Shown: positions 16,521-26,346 of the stretch, in pieces
How positions within the stretch are numbered: position 1 is the stretch's first letter
Layout: the number at the start of each line of letters is the position of its first letter
Assembly (NCBI RefSeq): GCF_030268225.1
Contig: NZ_BSQG01000001.1
Span: 671,299-735,298 of the forward strand
DNA from: Nocardiopsis ansamitocini
GTDB taxonomy: Bacteria > Actinomycetota > Actinomycetes > Streptosporangiales > Streptosporangiaceae
Reading direction: 5' to 3'
DNA: 64,000 bases
Program-made: the position numbers and the translations under genes
The notes under the pieces: generated by a model
The model's database searches: none
Seen by the model: only the letters and a program-made list of their open reading frames with translations
What the model was told of the DNA's origin: nothing

Positions 16521-18404
16521 TCACCCGACAGGGCGCTCCACAAAATCCTGGTCGAACTGGGTGCGGTGGAGCTCTTCGTAGCGGCCGCCCGCGGCCAGCA
16601 GGTCGGCGTGGGTCCCGCGTTCCACGACCCGCCCCTCCTCCACCACGAGGATCAGATCGGCGGCGCGCACCGTGGAGAGCCGATGGGCGATCACCAGGGC
16701 GGTGCGACCGACCAGTGCCTCGCCCAACGCCTCCTGCACCGCGGCTTCCGACGTGGAATCGAGATGGGCGGTCGCCTCGTCCAGGATCACCACCCGCGGT
16801 TGTGCCAGGAGAAGCCGAGCGATGGTGAGCCGCTGACGCTCACCGCCGGAGAGCCGGTAGCCGCGCTCCCCGACGATGGTGTCCAACCCCTCGGGCAGTG
16901 ACGCGATGAGGTCGGACAACCTGGCCCGCCCCAGCACGTCCCACAACTCCTTCTCCCCCGCTTCCGGACGTACCAGCAACAGGTTCGCGCGGATCGACTC
17001 GTGGAAGAGGTGCCCGTCCTGCGTCACCATCCCCAGCGTCTGGCGGATCGAGTCGGCCGAGAGGTCGCGCACGTCCACCCCGGCCAGGCGCACCGCGCCG
17101 GAGTCGGCGTCGTAGAGACGCGGCACGAGCTGCGCGATCGTGGACTTTCCGGCCCCGGACGATCCCACGAGCGCCACCATCTGCCCCGGCTCGGCGCGGA
17201 ACGAGACGTCGTGCAGGACCTCGACACCCTCCCGGGAGTCCAGGACCGCGACCTCCTCCAGGGACGCCAACGAGACCCGGTCCGCCGAGGGGTACCCGAA
17301 GCTCACCCGATCGAACTCGACGTCCACCGGCCCGTCGGGAACCGTCCTGGCATCGGGACGATCGGTGATCAAGGGCTTGAGGTCGAGGATCTCGAACACC
17401 CGCTCGAAGCTCACCAACGCACTCATCACCTCCACCCGCGCACTGGCCAGAGCGGTCAACGGGGCGTAGAGGCGGGTGATCAACAGGGCAAGCGCCACCA
17501 CGGCTCCGGCCTCCAACCGGCCGGTGAGCGCATAGAACCCGCCGAGACCATAGACAACGGCCAGGGCCAGCGCCGACATGAGGGTAAGCGCGGTGACGAA
17601 CACCGACTGGACCATCGCGGTGCGTACGCCGATGTCACGGACGCGCCGGGCCCGGGTGGCGAACGCGGCGGACTCCTCCGCGGGCCGCCCGAACAACTTC
17701 ACCAGTGTGGCCCCGGGCGCGGAGAACCGCTCGGTCATCTGCGTACTCATCACGGCGTCGTGATTGGCGGCCTCGCGCTCCAACCGGGCCAACCGCACGC
17801 CCAGGCGCCGCGCCGGCAGCACGAAGAACGGGAGCAGCACCAGGGCGACCAGCGTGATCTGCCAGGAGAGGCCGACCATCACGGCGAGGGTGAGCGCCAG
17901 TGTGACGACGTTGCCGACGACACCGGAGAGCGTGTCGCTGAACGCCCGCTGCGCGCCGATGACGTCGTTGTTCAGCCGGCTGACCAGCGCACCGGTCCGG
18001 GTGCGGGTGAAGAACGCCACCGGCATGCGCTGGACGTGGTCGAAGACGGCGGTGCGCAGATCCAGGATGAGACCCTCGCCGATCGTCGCCGACAGCCACC
18101 GGGTGACCAGTCCGAGCCCGGCCTCGGCCAGCGCGATGACCGCTATGAGAAGGGCGATCCACAGGACGACGTCCATTCGGGAGGCCGCGATGATCTCATC
18201 GACGACCCGGCCCGCGAGCAGGGGTGTGGCCACCGCCAACACCGCTCCCAGGACGCTGAGGAGGAGGAACCACGCGAGGCGGCGACGATGCGGACCCGCG
18301 AACCGGCCGATGCGCCGCAGCACGGCCCGGGAGAAGGGCCGCCGGTCCTCCCGTGCATGCATCGCGTTGTAAAGGGAGTTCCACGCGGTCACTTCCATGC
18401 TCAT
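16521..18404 (-). CDS. ABC exporter, fused permease and ATPase
   Basis: 627 residues. The N-terminal half (about 30-320) has six predicted membrane helices of the type I exporter fold. The C-terminal ATPase shows Walker A GSSGAGKST, signature LSGGERQRL, Walker B RVVILDEATAHLD and the H-loop IAHRLST. A single half-transporter of this kind works as a homodimer in the plasma membrane to export lipids, peptides or drugs. No partner half-transporter is adjacent. The start could also be the ATG two codons further in. Confidence 0.93.
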   Translation of the reverse strand: MSMEVTAWNSLYNAMHAREDRRPFSRAVLRRIGRFAGPHRRRLAWFLLLSVLGAVLAVATPLLAGRVVDEIIAASRMDVVLWIALLIAVIALAEAGLGLVTRWLSATIGEGLILDLRTAVFDHVQRMPVAFFTRTRTGALVSRLNNDVIGAQRAFSDTLSGVVGNVVTLALTLAVMVGLSWQITLVALVLLPFFVLPARRLGVRLARLEREAANHDAVMSTQMTERFSAPGATLVKLFGRPAEESAAFATRARRVRDIGVRTAMVQSVFVTALTLMSALALAVVYGLGGFYALTGRLEAGAVVALALLITRLYAPLTALASARVEVMSALVSFERVFEILDLKPLITDRPDARTVPDGPVDVEFDRVSFGYPSADRVSLASLEEVAVLDSREGVEVLHDVSFRAEPGQMVALVGSSGAGKSTIAQLVPRLYDADSGAVRLAGVDVRDLSADSIRQTLGMVTQDGHLFHESIRANLLLVRPEAGEKELWDVLGRARLSDLIASLPEGLDTIVGERGYRLSGGERQRLTIARLLLAQPRVVILDEATAHLDSTSEAAVQEALGEALVGRTALVIAHRLSTVRAADLILVVEEGRVVERGTHADLLAAGGRYEELHRTQFDQDFVERPVG

Positions 18405-18542
18405 CGCACATCACCGGTTCCTGGGGGCGGGCTCGTCTGCTGGCTCGGTACCGCCATCATGTGCGGGCGGTACGACAAGCACGACGGTAAAACCTCAAGG
18501 AAGGTTGAGGTCAAGGCCCCGGTGCGGAATGCGTGGCATCGG

Positions 18543-19562
18543 TCAGCTCGCGATGGGCGTGGCCTCCATCGTCTGGGAGGGCATCTCGCCGAACCTGCGC
18601 CGGTAGAGCGCGGCGAAGCGGCCCAAATGGGTGAACCCTGCCTGGTGGGCGATGGCAGCGACCGAGGCATGCGTGGGCTCGGCATGACGCAGGGCCCGAC
18701 GCGCATGGTCGAGGCGGACCTGGCGCAGCAGTGCCATGGGAGTGGTGCCGTAGGTGCGGCGGCATGCTCCCTGGAGGCCGCGAATGCTCATTCCCATCGC
18801 CCGGGCGAGGTCGGCGACCCCGATGGGTCTGCGGTGGTTGGCCTCCAACCAGTCCAGCAACCCGGCCATGCCGTCGGCCCGGCCACGGCTCTCACCCCGT
18901 CCGGCGAGCAGAACATCGGTGGAGGTGTGGGGCAGTCCCAGCAGAACCGTGGTCAGCAGCGACTGTTCAAGGGCGCGTACCGCCATCGGATGCATGGCCC
19001 CGGTGGAGACCTCGTCGAGCATCCGGACCACGTAACGCCAGGTCTGGTCGATGACCTCCGCACCGTGCACCGTGGGATTGCCCGCCCCCAGAAAACGAAG
19101 CGACGTGGACGAGGGCTCGCCGGTCATCAGTTCCAGGTGGTCCTCGAGCGTGCCCATGGACGACGCGAGGACCATGCACCCGGCCACGGGGTCGGGGCTC
19201 ATCCACATCTTCTCGTCCTGGGACAGCACCAGGCTGCCGGCGGTACTGCCGGCCGACCCTGCGCGCTGGTAGCGGACCCCCATGGGGGCCTGCGGCGCAC
19301 ACATCGCGAAGTGTCCCTCGGTGGGCGGCGTCTCCACCACGACGCCGGACCCGCCGTAGCGCACCCACACGAGACTGAGCAGACCCAATTGCGCCCCGTT
19401 GACCACCCCGTCGAGGGGGTGCCCGGGGCTGAGTGCCCTGAGGTCATGGCCGACCGCAAGCGGTTCGACCGCGGCGTGCAGGTCTTCGATCCTCGTGCTG
19501 CTGGCCCGGTGGTAGTTCGTCAGCAGCGGCGGTTCGGACAGGGTTGATTTCTCCGCGCTCAC
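18543..19562 (-). CDS. AraC-family transcriptional regulator
   Basis: 339 residues from the GTG at 19562 (VSAEKSTLSEPP); an upstream extension is open but less likely. An N-terminal cupin-like ligand domain is of the AraC_binding_2 type (SLVLSQDEKMWMSP). The C-terminal double helix-turn-helix spans about residues 235-335 (GVADLARAMGMSIRGLQ, SVAAIAHQAGFTHLGRFAA). It is next to and in the same direction as the SfnG-like monooxygenase gene, only 55 bp downstream of it, which hints at sulfur or solvent-related control. Confidence 0.88.
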   Translation of the reverse strand: MSAEKSTLSEPPLLTNYHRASSTRIEDLHAAVEPLAVGHDLRALSPGHPLDGVVNGAQLGLLSLVWVRYGGSGVVVETPPTEGHFAMCAPQAPMGVRYQRAGSAGSTAGSLVLSQDEKMWMSPDPVAGCMVLASSMGTLEDHLELMTGEPSSTSLRFLGAGNPTVHGAEVIDQTWRYVVRMLDEVSTGAMHPMAVRALEQSLLTTVLLGLPHTSTDVLLAGRGESRGRADGMAGLLDWLEANHRRPIGVADLARAMGMSIRGLQGACRRTYGTTPMALLRQVRLDHARRALRHAEPTHASVAAIAHQAGFTHLGRFAALYRRRFGEMPSQTMEATPIAS

Positions 19563-19617
19563 GAGAAGTAATACTAGAGCCCGATCCCGCCGCTGCAAGG
19601 GAATCCTTACCTCATGG

Positions 19618-20718
19618 TTACTCCTGCGGGGGGTGCACAGCGCGAACACCTGCGCGTTCGAGCCGGGGCAGCACTTCCTGAGCGAAGTAGGGAAGCTCAC
19701 CGGCGTAGTCGAGGAACGACAGCGTCATCCCGGTGAACCCGGCCTCGGCGAACGCGACGATCTGACTCGCGACCCGGTCGGGGTCCCCGACCAGAGGGTA
19801 TCCGCCGTGGCCTGCGGCGAAGCGATCGCGGAAGGTGCTCAACATCTCGGGGGTGAAGGACTTCGCGTGCAGGCCCTGCATGCGCATGACCTCCTCGACC
19901 GCCGGCCAGTCGGCGTTCTCGTCGGCGTAGTAACGCAACTGCTCCTCCGCTTCGGCCTGGGTGGGCCGGCAGGTCACGTGCCCGAAGGTGAACACCCCGA
20001 CGTCCCTGCCGTTGTCCCCGGCCTGCGCGCGGATCGCCTCGACCACTCCCGCCCCGTCCTCCGGTCCCCCCACCGAAGTGAAGGCGTGGTTGGCGTTGCG
20101 GGCAGCAAAGGCGCGCCCCTGGGTGGAGGACCCGGCATTGATCACCGGGATGGCCGAACCGTTGAACGGCTTGGGGCGCCCCACGACCCGCTTGAGATCG
20201 AAGAACCGTCCTTCATGGTCGAAGGGCTTGTCCTCGGACCAGATCCGGTGGACGACCTCCCACCACTCCTGGGCCAGGGCATAGCGGTCGTCGTGTTCGG
20301 TGGGCAGCGCCAGCCCGAACATCTCGTACTCGGGGGCGTGCCAGCCGGCGACGATGTTGAGCCCGACCCTGCCCCGGCTGATGTGGTCGATGGTGGCCAG
20401 CTGCTTGGCCGCGACGACCGGATGGTGGAAGGCCGTGTGGACGGTCGCGAAGACCCTGATCCGCTCCGTTGCGGCCAGCAGTCCCGTCGCCCAGGTCAGG
20501 GTCTCCAGGGCGCTCTCGTGAAAACCGGTATCAGGACCCCAGTCCGTCCAGCGGGCGACAGGAAGGATGAAGTCGATGCCGACCTCCTCGGCGATCAGGG
20601 CAAGACGCAGATTGTCTTCCCAGTCGCCCGACCAGCGCTCGGGGACCTTGGTGATGGACAGCCCCGAGGCCGTGTTCGGGGAGAACAGGCCCAGTTGGAA
20701 GTCTTGGCGGAGCGTCAT
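19618..20718 (-). CDS. LLM-class FMN-dependent monooxygenase, SfnG-like
   Basis: 366 residues with a bacterial luciferase-like TIM barrel. Conserved blocks include LGLFSPN, LALIAEEVGIDFILPVARW, FATVHTAFHHPVVAAKQLAT, ISRGRVGLNIVAGWH and EMFGLALPTEHDDRY. These fit dimethylsulfone monooxygenase (SfnG) and related two-component alkanesulfonate or pyrimidine (RutA) enzymes. With reduced FMN it would oxidise and cleave a C-S bond to free sulfur. SfnG specificity is inferred from these blocks only. No flavin reductase gene is adjacent. Confidence 0.82.
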   Translation of the reverse strand: MTLRQDFQLGLFSPNTASGLSITKVPERWSGDWEDNLRLALIAEEVGIDFILPVARWTDWGPDTGFHESALETLTWATGLLAATERIRVFATVHTAFHHPVVAAKQLATIDHISRGRVGLNIVAGWHAPEYEMFGLALPTEHDDRYALAQEWWEVVHRIWSEDKPFDHEGRFFDLKRVVGRPKPFNGSAIPVINAGSSTQGRAFAARNANHAFTSVGGPEDGAGVVEAIRAQAGDNGRDVGVFTFGHVTCRPTQAEAEEQLRYYADENADWPAVEEVMRMQGLHAKSFTPEMLSTFRDRFAAGHGGYPLVGDPDRVASQIVAFAEAGFTGMTLSFLDYAGELPYFAQEVLPRLERAGVRAVHPPQE

Positions 20719-21196
20719 TGCTCACTCGCCTTTCTGAGAGGTCGTTTTCCGGATGCCACCGCGTCCACCGGACGGGGCCGCTGCGCGTCCCTATAGGGGG
20801 AGCGATTAACGCATAACACGTCATAACTAGCCTTTTCCAACCAATCTCAACCCACCGCGACATGTCCGTTTAGCGCGCCGTCCAGAGTCCTAGTAGCCAG
20901 AAAACGAAAACCTCAGTAAGTTGAGTGTGTCCGGTAGGTTTCTCCCGCTTCCGGTGGGACGTCGTCCTCCGGCGGCCCGGAATGCGGACGGCATACCCGG
21001 GCTGCGGCGGCACCGGCCCCCTTGTCACGTCGCCAGCGCGACAACGGACCTGCTCAGCGGTCAGGTCCACCCTGTCAAGGGGGCCCGGTGCCGATCTCGG
21101 CGAAACACCTGCCACGCCCCGGAACACTTCGGCAGACGGCGCTCTCGCGCACAACGGAGCACGCCGCGCACGTCGTACAGGAAAAGAGATGGTCCT
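20719..21196. other. Intergenic region between divergent genes
   Basis: About 480 bp between the SfnG-like gene (minus) and the STAS gene (plus). It must hold both promoters. An AT-richer patch at about 20800-20910 is the likeliest control region. I see no convincing gene or structured RNA here. Confidence 0.5.
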
Positions 21197-21580
21197 GTGT
21201 CAGATGATCCCAGCGAAGCCCTCGTGATACGCCTGTCCGGCGAGATCGACATGGCCACCGGACCGGCTCTGGGCGAATTGATCCGGCGCAGCGGATCCAG
21301 TCAGGCCCTGCCCCGCCCCGTCATCATCGACCTCTCGCACGTGGCCTTCCTCGACTCCGCGGGACTGCGCTCACTGTGCATGGCCCACGACACCCTGGCA
21401 AGGCAGGGGGTGGAGTGTGTGTTCGCCGAACCCCGCGGGATCACCGCCACCCTCCTGGAGTTGCACGACGTCGCACGCAGCATCGACGTCTACCCCATCG
21501 TGGAGACCGCACAGGCGGCGCTGAACCAGGCGGACCGGTGCGGCGACCGCTCGGGGACGGCGGGACGCAAGCAGCACTGA
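21197..21580 (+). CDS. STAS-domain anti-sigma factor antagonist
   Basis: 127 residues from GTG 21197. LVIRLSGEIDMATGPALGEL begins the STAS fold. VIIDLSHVAFLDSAGLRSL contains the conserved Asp-Ser-Ala-Gly site whose Ser is phosphorylated by an anti-sigma kinase in SpoIIAA/RsbV proteins. When unphosphorylated, such proteins bind the kinase and free a stress sigma factor. No partner kinase is adjacent; the nearest HATPase in the window is the frameshifted gene at 62.8 kb. Confidence 0.9.
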   Translation: MSDDPSEALVIRLSGEIDMATGPALGELIRRSGSSQALPRPVIIDLSHVAFLDSAGLRSLCMAHDTLARQGVECVFAEPRGITATLLELHDVARSIDVYPIVETAQAALNQADRCGDRSGTAGRKQH

Positions 21581-21671
21581 GAAGACTCCGGCTCCATCCG
21601 TCAGCCGTTCCCTCCCCACCATGGTTACCGACGGCCCCACGGGTGGATCGGACACGCGGACACCAAGCACC

Positions 21672-21713
21672 GACCTCCCCGGCCTGAGGGTGAACCCTCC
21701 GGCCGGGGAGGTC
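21672..21713. terminator. Strong hairpin downstream of the STAS gene
   Basis: GACCTCCCCGGCC and GGCCGGGGAGGTC form a perfect 13-bp stem, and the loop itself pairs as GAGGGT/ACCCTC. It lies in the 320-bp gap between the STAS gene and the convergent methyltransferase. It is a likely bidirectional terminator; no T-run follows. Confidence 0.65.
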
Positions 21714-21901
21714 CGCACCCCGGTGCGCTACCGCAGCTTCGACGGAGCGGGCCCCGACGGTGACCGACGACGGCGCGATCGTGCCCCACAACCGGATCGA
21801 CGCCCGGAACCAACCCGCCGGCGTCTCGCCCCCGCCCGCAACCACGGGCGTGGGAAGGCACCCGCCCGAGGACGTATGGACACAGGGCGGCCCCGGACAG
21901 C

Positions 21902-22948
21902 TCACGCCGGGGCGGCCTCGATGAGACAGAGTCCTGCGCCCGGGCCCGCCTGGCTGATCGCGGTGAGGGTGAACCCCGCCCTCTCGCACAGACGGACGAA
22001 ATCGCTCCGTGTCCGCTCCAGGCCGCCGACGTTCACCAGCATGTTGAGATCACTGAGATAGGAGACCGGCTGCTGCTTGGGCTCGACTGTTTCGGGGAGC
22101 ACCGGTTCGACGATGAGAAGCCGCCCCGTCTCGGGGACGACCCGGCGACAGTGACCGAGGATCGTCGCGGCACGGTCGTCGTCCCAGTCGTGCAGGATGC
22201 TCTTGAGCAGATAGAGGTCGGCCCCCTCGGGGACAGCCGCGAAGAAGTCGCCGGTGACGACACGGCAACGGTCGGCCACACCGGCCTTTTCGAGGGTGCC
22301 CACTGCCTGGGCCGAGCCCTCGACAGTGTCGAACACGATGCCGCTCAGGTGGGGATAGGCGCGCAGTACCGCGGACACCAAGGTGCCGTCCCCGCCCCCG
22401 ATGTCGGCGACGGTGGTGAAACTGCCGAAGTCGAACTGCTGGGAGACGGCCGCGGCCAGCCCTTGGGTGCCCTGGCTCATCGCGGCGTTGAACAGAGCGG
22501 AGAGCTCGGGCTTGTCCTTGAGGTAGCCGAAGAAATCCGTGCCGAACACCGCGTCGAAACTGGTCTCGCCCGTGCGCAGGCTGGTGTCCAGGTGCTCCCA
22601 GCCCCGACACATCAGGGGTGCGGTGAACACCCGCACCAGTGCGTGCATGGAGTCCGGACGATCGGTGCGCAACAGCGCGCCGGCAGGGGCGAGCCGGAAG
22701 TGGTCGGGGCTCTCCTCCACGAGAATGTCGAGGGCCGCGAGGGCACGCAGCAGACGCCTCATCGACTGCACGGACAACTCGTTCTCGGCGGCGAGGTCGG
22801 GAGCGGAACGCACCCCGTCCCCGAGGGCGTCGGGCAGCCCGAACCGGGTGGCCGAACCGACGACCTGGGCCGCCATGGTCCCGAACATCAATCGGACGAG
22901 TCCGCCGCGTACCGCGGCCTCGGTACTCGTGTTCGTTGCCTCTGCCAT
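21902..22948 (-). CDS. O-methyltransferase (plant-COMT-like family)
   Basis: 348 residues. An N-terminal winged-helix dimerisation domain (LVRLMFGTMAAQVVGSATRF, SMRRLLRALAALDIL) precedes a SAM-binding domain with VADIGGGDGTLVSAVL, then VVTGDFFAAVPEGADLYLLK and LHDWDDDRAATIL, the typical catalytic-His region. The family methylates hydroxyls of small aromatics, polyketides or carotenoids. The substrate is unknown and no biosynthetic cluster surrounds it. Confidence 0.9.
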   Translation of the reverse strand: MAEATNTSTEAAVRGGLVRLMFGTMAAQVVGSATRFGLPDALGDGVRSAPDLAAENELSVQSMRRLLRALAALDILVEESPDHFRLAPAGALLRTDRPDSMHALVRVFTAPLMCRGWEHLDTSLRTGETSFDAVFGTDFFGYLKDKPELSALFNAAMSQGTQGLAAAVSQQFDFGSFTTVADIGGGDGTLVSAVLRAYPHLSGIVFDTVEGSAQAVGTLEKAGVADRCRVVTGDFFAAVPEGADLYLLKSILHDWDDDRAATILGHCRRVVPETGRLLIVEPVLPETVEPKQQPVSYLSDLNMLVNVGGLERTRSDFVRLCERAGFTLTAISQAGPGAGLCLIEAAPA

Positions 22949-23361
22949 GCCGGATCCTCCCCGTCGGCCCTGCCGAGTGTTGTTACGTCACAGCCCGACT
23001 CGACAACCCATCCGCACAAGAACAGCCGCCGAAACCGATCCCCGCCTATGAGAAACAGGACGGCGAACGCTGGCCAGCGTAACCCAACGACATATGCCGT
23101 GACCTGCAAATTCGCTTTCTTTCAATGGGGTGACACGGGTGATGCCCTTCGAGCGCGCTGGTGCTGTGCGAGGGACCCGACCAGCCGCCCCGGCCCGTGT
23201 CCCCGCCCCGGATCGGCTTCCATCCCTTGTGGTCCGCTGAGGAGTGCCTACAATGCTTCTCCGGTTCGGATCGCAGTAGGAGGTGGTCCCGGTGAAAACG
23301 GCGCCCCAGCCGTCCGCCAGGAGGGTCCGGAGCACGGACGGTGGGTCCCGGAAGGAACGAG
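22949..23361. other. Intergenic region, promoters of divergent genes
   Basis: About 410 bp without a supported gene. It lies between the methyltransferase (minus) and a small hypothetical gene (plus). The only notable patch is the AT-richer stretch at 23085-23130. Confidence 0.45.
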
Positions 23362-23667
23362 ATGTCCCGCACGGACAAGAGCAAACCGCTGTGGGTGCGC
23401 CAGCGCGAGCACGGCGCGGTGCCGGTGCACGACCACCGTTTCGGAACCTGCGACCTGCCGCCGCAACCGCTACGGGAGGATGCCTCGACGCGGTGCCGGT
23501 GGGAATCCCCCGAGGCGCTGTTGATGGGACACGAATGCTGTTCGGGGTGCCACAAGCGCGGCTGCACCGCGGAGTGGCAGGCCTACAACAGGACCGCCAA
23601 CCGCAGACGGCGCCACGCGGACCGGTTGCGCACGCACCAGTGGGTGCGCAAGGCCAACACGCGGTAA
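23362..23667 (+). CDS. Conserved hypothetical protein with Cys/His-rich centre
   Basis: 101 residues from ATG 23362, with GGAAGG 6 bp upstream. It begins MSRTDKSKPLWVRQRE, a beginning I recall from many short actinobacterial proteins. It has Cys at FGTCDLPP, TRCRW, HECCSGCHKRGC, suggesting metal binding, and a strongly basic C-terminus. The function is unknown. It is the last chromosomal gene before the left att repeat. Confidence 0.7.
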   Translation: MSRTDKSKPLWVRQREHGAVPVHDHRFGTCDLPPQPLREDASTRCRWESPEALLMGHECCSGCHKRGCTAEWQAYNRTANRRRRHADRLRTHQWVRKANTR

Positions 23668-23761
23668 CCGCTCTGGCGACCACCGCCTCCTACAGCTTGT
23701 GCCCCGTCGTCCCGCCTGCCGTCGGGCCGATGCGAACCATGGGAAGCCGGGCCGAAACACC

Positions 23762-23863
23762 AAGCGCCGCTGGCCTGTACTCGCAGGTCGGCGGCGCTTT
23801 TCCCATGTGTACGGCGAGTAGGCCGGGCGGGGCTCGAACCCGCGACCCAGGGATTATGAGTCC
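23762..23863. repeat. attL: 102-bp direct repeat with tRNA 3' half
   Basis: Identical base for base to 53583-53684. It holds a hairpin terminator (23763-23801, stem AGCGCCGC/GCGGCGCT then TTTT) and, on the minus strand, the tRNA(CAT) sequence from the anticodon stem to the 3' end (23819-23863). The 5' half of the tRNA is absent beyond 23863, so this is a non-functional remnant left by integration. Confidence 0.85.
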
Positions 23864-23929
23864 ACCGGCAGCAGCGGCCGTACGCCCTGTCTGACCTGCG
23901 TCGCGATCTCACCGGGGCAGGCCCCTCCC

Positions 23930-23951
23930 GGAACTTCAACGTGCATTCCCC
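23930..23951. repeat. Left arm-type repeat (putative integrase arm site)
   Basis: A 22-bp sequence starting GGAACTTCAACGTG, matching 53509-53530 at 20 of 22 positions in the same orientation. It is 66 bp inside the left att repeat; its partner is 52 bp inside the right one. The spacing fits arm sites bound by tyrosine integrases. Confidence 0.55.
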
Positions 23952-23973
23952 GTGGGGTGGTCTGCAACCACAT

Positions 23974-25968
23974 GTCATTACCCCTCGTAGGGGCGATGAG
24001 GACAGGATTTTCCGCGTCTCGATGCGCTTCACTTTCGCCTGTTGCTACCCCTCGTAGGGGCGATGAGGACTGGAGGCCGCCTGGCAGCAGCACGGCGGCG
24101 ACCTGTTGCTACCCCTCGTAGGGGCGATGAGGACCCGGGGGACCGGGGCCGCGCGCCGGGGATCTGGGGGTGTTGCTACCCCTCGTAGGGGCGATGAGGA
24201 CGTGTCTTCCTCAGCGAGGTAGAGCGTGGCCACCCGTTGCTACCCCTCGTAGGGGCGATGAGGACGGGGTGTTCTCGTCGTGGTGGTGGGGTGCGTGGCT
24301 GATGTTGCTACCCCTCGTAGGGGCGATGAGGACCCTCCAGACGTGCGCCTACCCCCTGACTCGCCATTAGTTGCTACCCCTCGTAGGGGCGATGAGGACT
24401 GGTGTGGGCGTGGCAGGAATTCGCGCAGTTCCGGTTGCTACCCCTCGTAGGGGCGATGAGGACACGACGGAGATCCCGCCGAAAAACCATCTGTCCATGT
24501 TGCTACCCCTCGTAGGGGCGATGAGGACTGGGCACACCGCCGGGACGCTCATGGGAGTCAATGTGTTGCTACCCCTCGTAGGGGCGATGAGGACCAGCCC
24601 CGCCGGGTCATCTGCTCCTGCGCCATCTCGTTGCTACCCCTCGTAGGGGCGATGAGGACTCGCTTCCGCCGTGGCGTCCGTCCCGGCCGTCGTGTTGCTA
24701 CCCCTCGTAGGGGCGATGAGGACCACCGCCCACGGCTGCCTCCAGGAGGCCACGCTCAGGTTGCTACCCCTCGTAGGGGCGATGAGGACCGAGTTCGCCG
24801 TCGGGCACGAGGTCCACGTGCACGTGTTGCTACCCCTCGTAGGGGCGATGAGGACCGGCCCGGACGCCGGCGGGCAACTCGCCGTCACCGGTTGCTACCC
24901 CTCGTAGGGGCGATGAGGACGTCCTTGTCCGGGCCGAACTTGCCCAGCAGGTGCCGTTGCTACCCCTCGTAGGGGCGATGAGGACCATCGGAGCGTTCGG
25001 CGGCCGCGACAACATCTGGACGTTGCTACCCCTCGTAGGGGCGATGAGGACCGGTGGCCAGGGCCAGCGCCTGCTGCACGCTCTCCTGTTGCTACCCCTC
25101 GTAGGGGCGATGAGGACCGCCGGTTCCGTATCAGCAGCCACGCGGTCCGCACAGTTGCTACCCCTCGTAGGGGCGATGAGGACTCCGACCCGCCACCAGC
25201 TCACCGCTGAGGGCCTGGCGTTGCTACCCCTCGTAGGGGCGATGAGGACCGGTCCTGGTTTTTATTTGTCCCCCCGGCCGGTCTGTTGCTACCCCTCGTA
25301 GGGGCGATGAGGACGAGAATGTCCGCTGTCATGCGCACCTACCCGGCGGTTGCTACCCCTCGTAGGGGCGATGAGGACCCGGGCTCTGACGGCCTCGATG
25401 GTGCATACCTGATCATGTTGCTACCCCTCGTAGGGGCGATGAGGACGTGTCTCCCGTCTATGCGCCGCTGAACGGGGCGTGGTTGCTACCCCTCGTAGGG
25501 GCGATGAGGACGCACCCTCACCTGAGGATGACGGCCCCGAAGATGAGTTGCTACCCCTCGTAGGGGCGATGAGGACCGGGGTGACAGGCTCGGGGAGCTC
25601 CGCATCCGCATGTTGCTACCCCTCGTAGGGGCGATGAGGACGTTTCCTTCCAGACGGCAGTACCCCCTGCTGTGCGGTTGCTACCCCTCGTAGGGGCGAT
25701 GAGGACGAGACGACGACACCGGGCACCCCGTGCACCCCATGTTGCTACCCCTCGTAGGGGCGATGAGGACTTTTCCGATACTGCGTGAGAGCCAAAAGAA
25801 TAAGAGGTTGCTACCCCTCGTAGGGGCGATGAGGACGTTGCGAATCTCCCCGCTAGCCGGGGACGCAGAACAAGTTGCTACCCCTCGTAGGGGCGATGAG
25901 GACGCCAACGATGTTCGTGATCGGCCCGCCCCCTACACGTTGCTACCCCTCGTAGGGGCGATGAGGAC
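23974..25968 (-). CRISPR. CRISPR array 1: 31 repeats, 30 spacers
   Basis: The 30-bp repeat, read on the minus strand, begins GTCCTCATCGCCCC and ends GGGGTAGCAAC, with a CCCCT/AGGGG stem around ACG. Spacers are about 34-38 bp. The leader is at the right end (25969-26073), so transcription runs leftward on the minus strand. The leftmost repeat (23974-24003) has three changes near its outer end, as expected for the oldest, leader-distal copy. All other repeats look identical. Confidence 0.97.
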
Positions 25969-26073
25969 CCCACGGTAAAGCCGCAGGCCAAAACAGGTGC
26001 ACAAGGCTGGTTTTCGCGACGTTTTGCAGCGGACCTCCGGTTGTGCAACCGAGCACGGTGAGTCGCTGAAAAA
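25969..26073 (-). promoter_or_regulatory. Leader of CRISPR array 1
   Basis: 105 bp directly next to the newest repeat of array 1. It is the inverted copy of 34362-34466 with only three mismatches, so it is the conserved leader that holds the array promoter and adaptation signals. AT-richer motifs such as CAAAACAGG and GGTTTTCGCG stand out. Confidence 0.85.
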
Positions 26074-26346
26074 TCGTTCTTCGGCGACTTCGTGGCTACG
26101 GGTGTCTTGTCCCCGATTTTCGCACAACGTGGTTGGCGTGTGTTCTGGGGTGGAGACGACTCGGAACAATGCGCTTTCTCACGGAAAAGCGATCGTCAAG
26201 GCACTAAGAGTGAGGGAATTTGGCCGGGTTCGGCCATCGCCTTTGTGATTGGCGGAATTTTCGTAATTCGGCTCACCTATGCCGCACCTCTGCCTTAACT
26301 TGTGCCGCAGACGTATCGGGTGTGCTGGTGGAAGCGGGTGTGAGTC
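26074..26346. promoter_or_regulatory. Gap between leader 1 and cas6: probable cas operon promoter
   Basis: About 270 bp, unusually AT-rich for this genome (CGGAATTTTCGTAATTCGG near 26252). No gene is supported. It must hold the promoter of the cas6-cas2 operon and possibly part of the divergent array 1 promoter. Confidence 0.55.

Noticed and set aside
17001-19547. 848-codon plus-strand frame opposite the ABC exporter and AraC genes
   Set aside because: It spans two unrelated genes on the other strand and has random-like composition; not a real gene.
23819-23863. A second tRNA gene at the left att repeat
   Set aside because: Only the anticodon stem-loop, T arm and 3' acceptor strand are present. 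The 5' half is replaced by unrelated sequence, so it cannot fold as a tRNA.
24170-25978. Open frames across array 1 coding for repeated LLPLVGAMRT or VATPRRGDED peptides
   Set aside because: They come from the CRISPR repeats having no stop in some frames. The same holds for array 2 (34590-36730) with VLIAPTRGSN and SSPLRGVAT.
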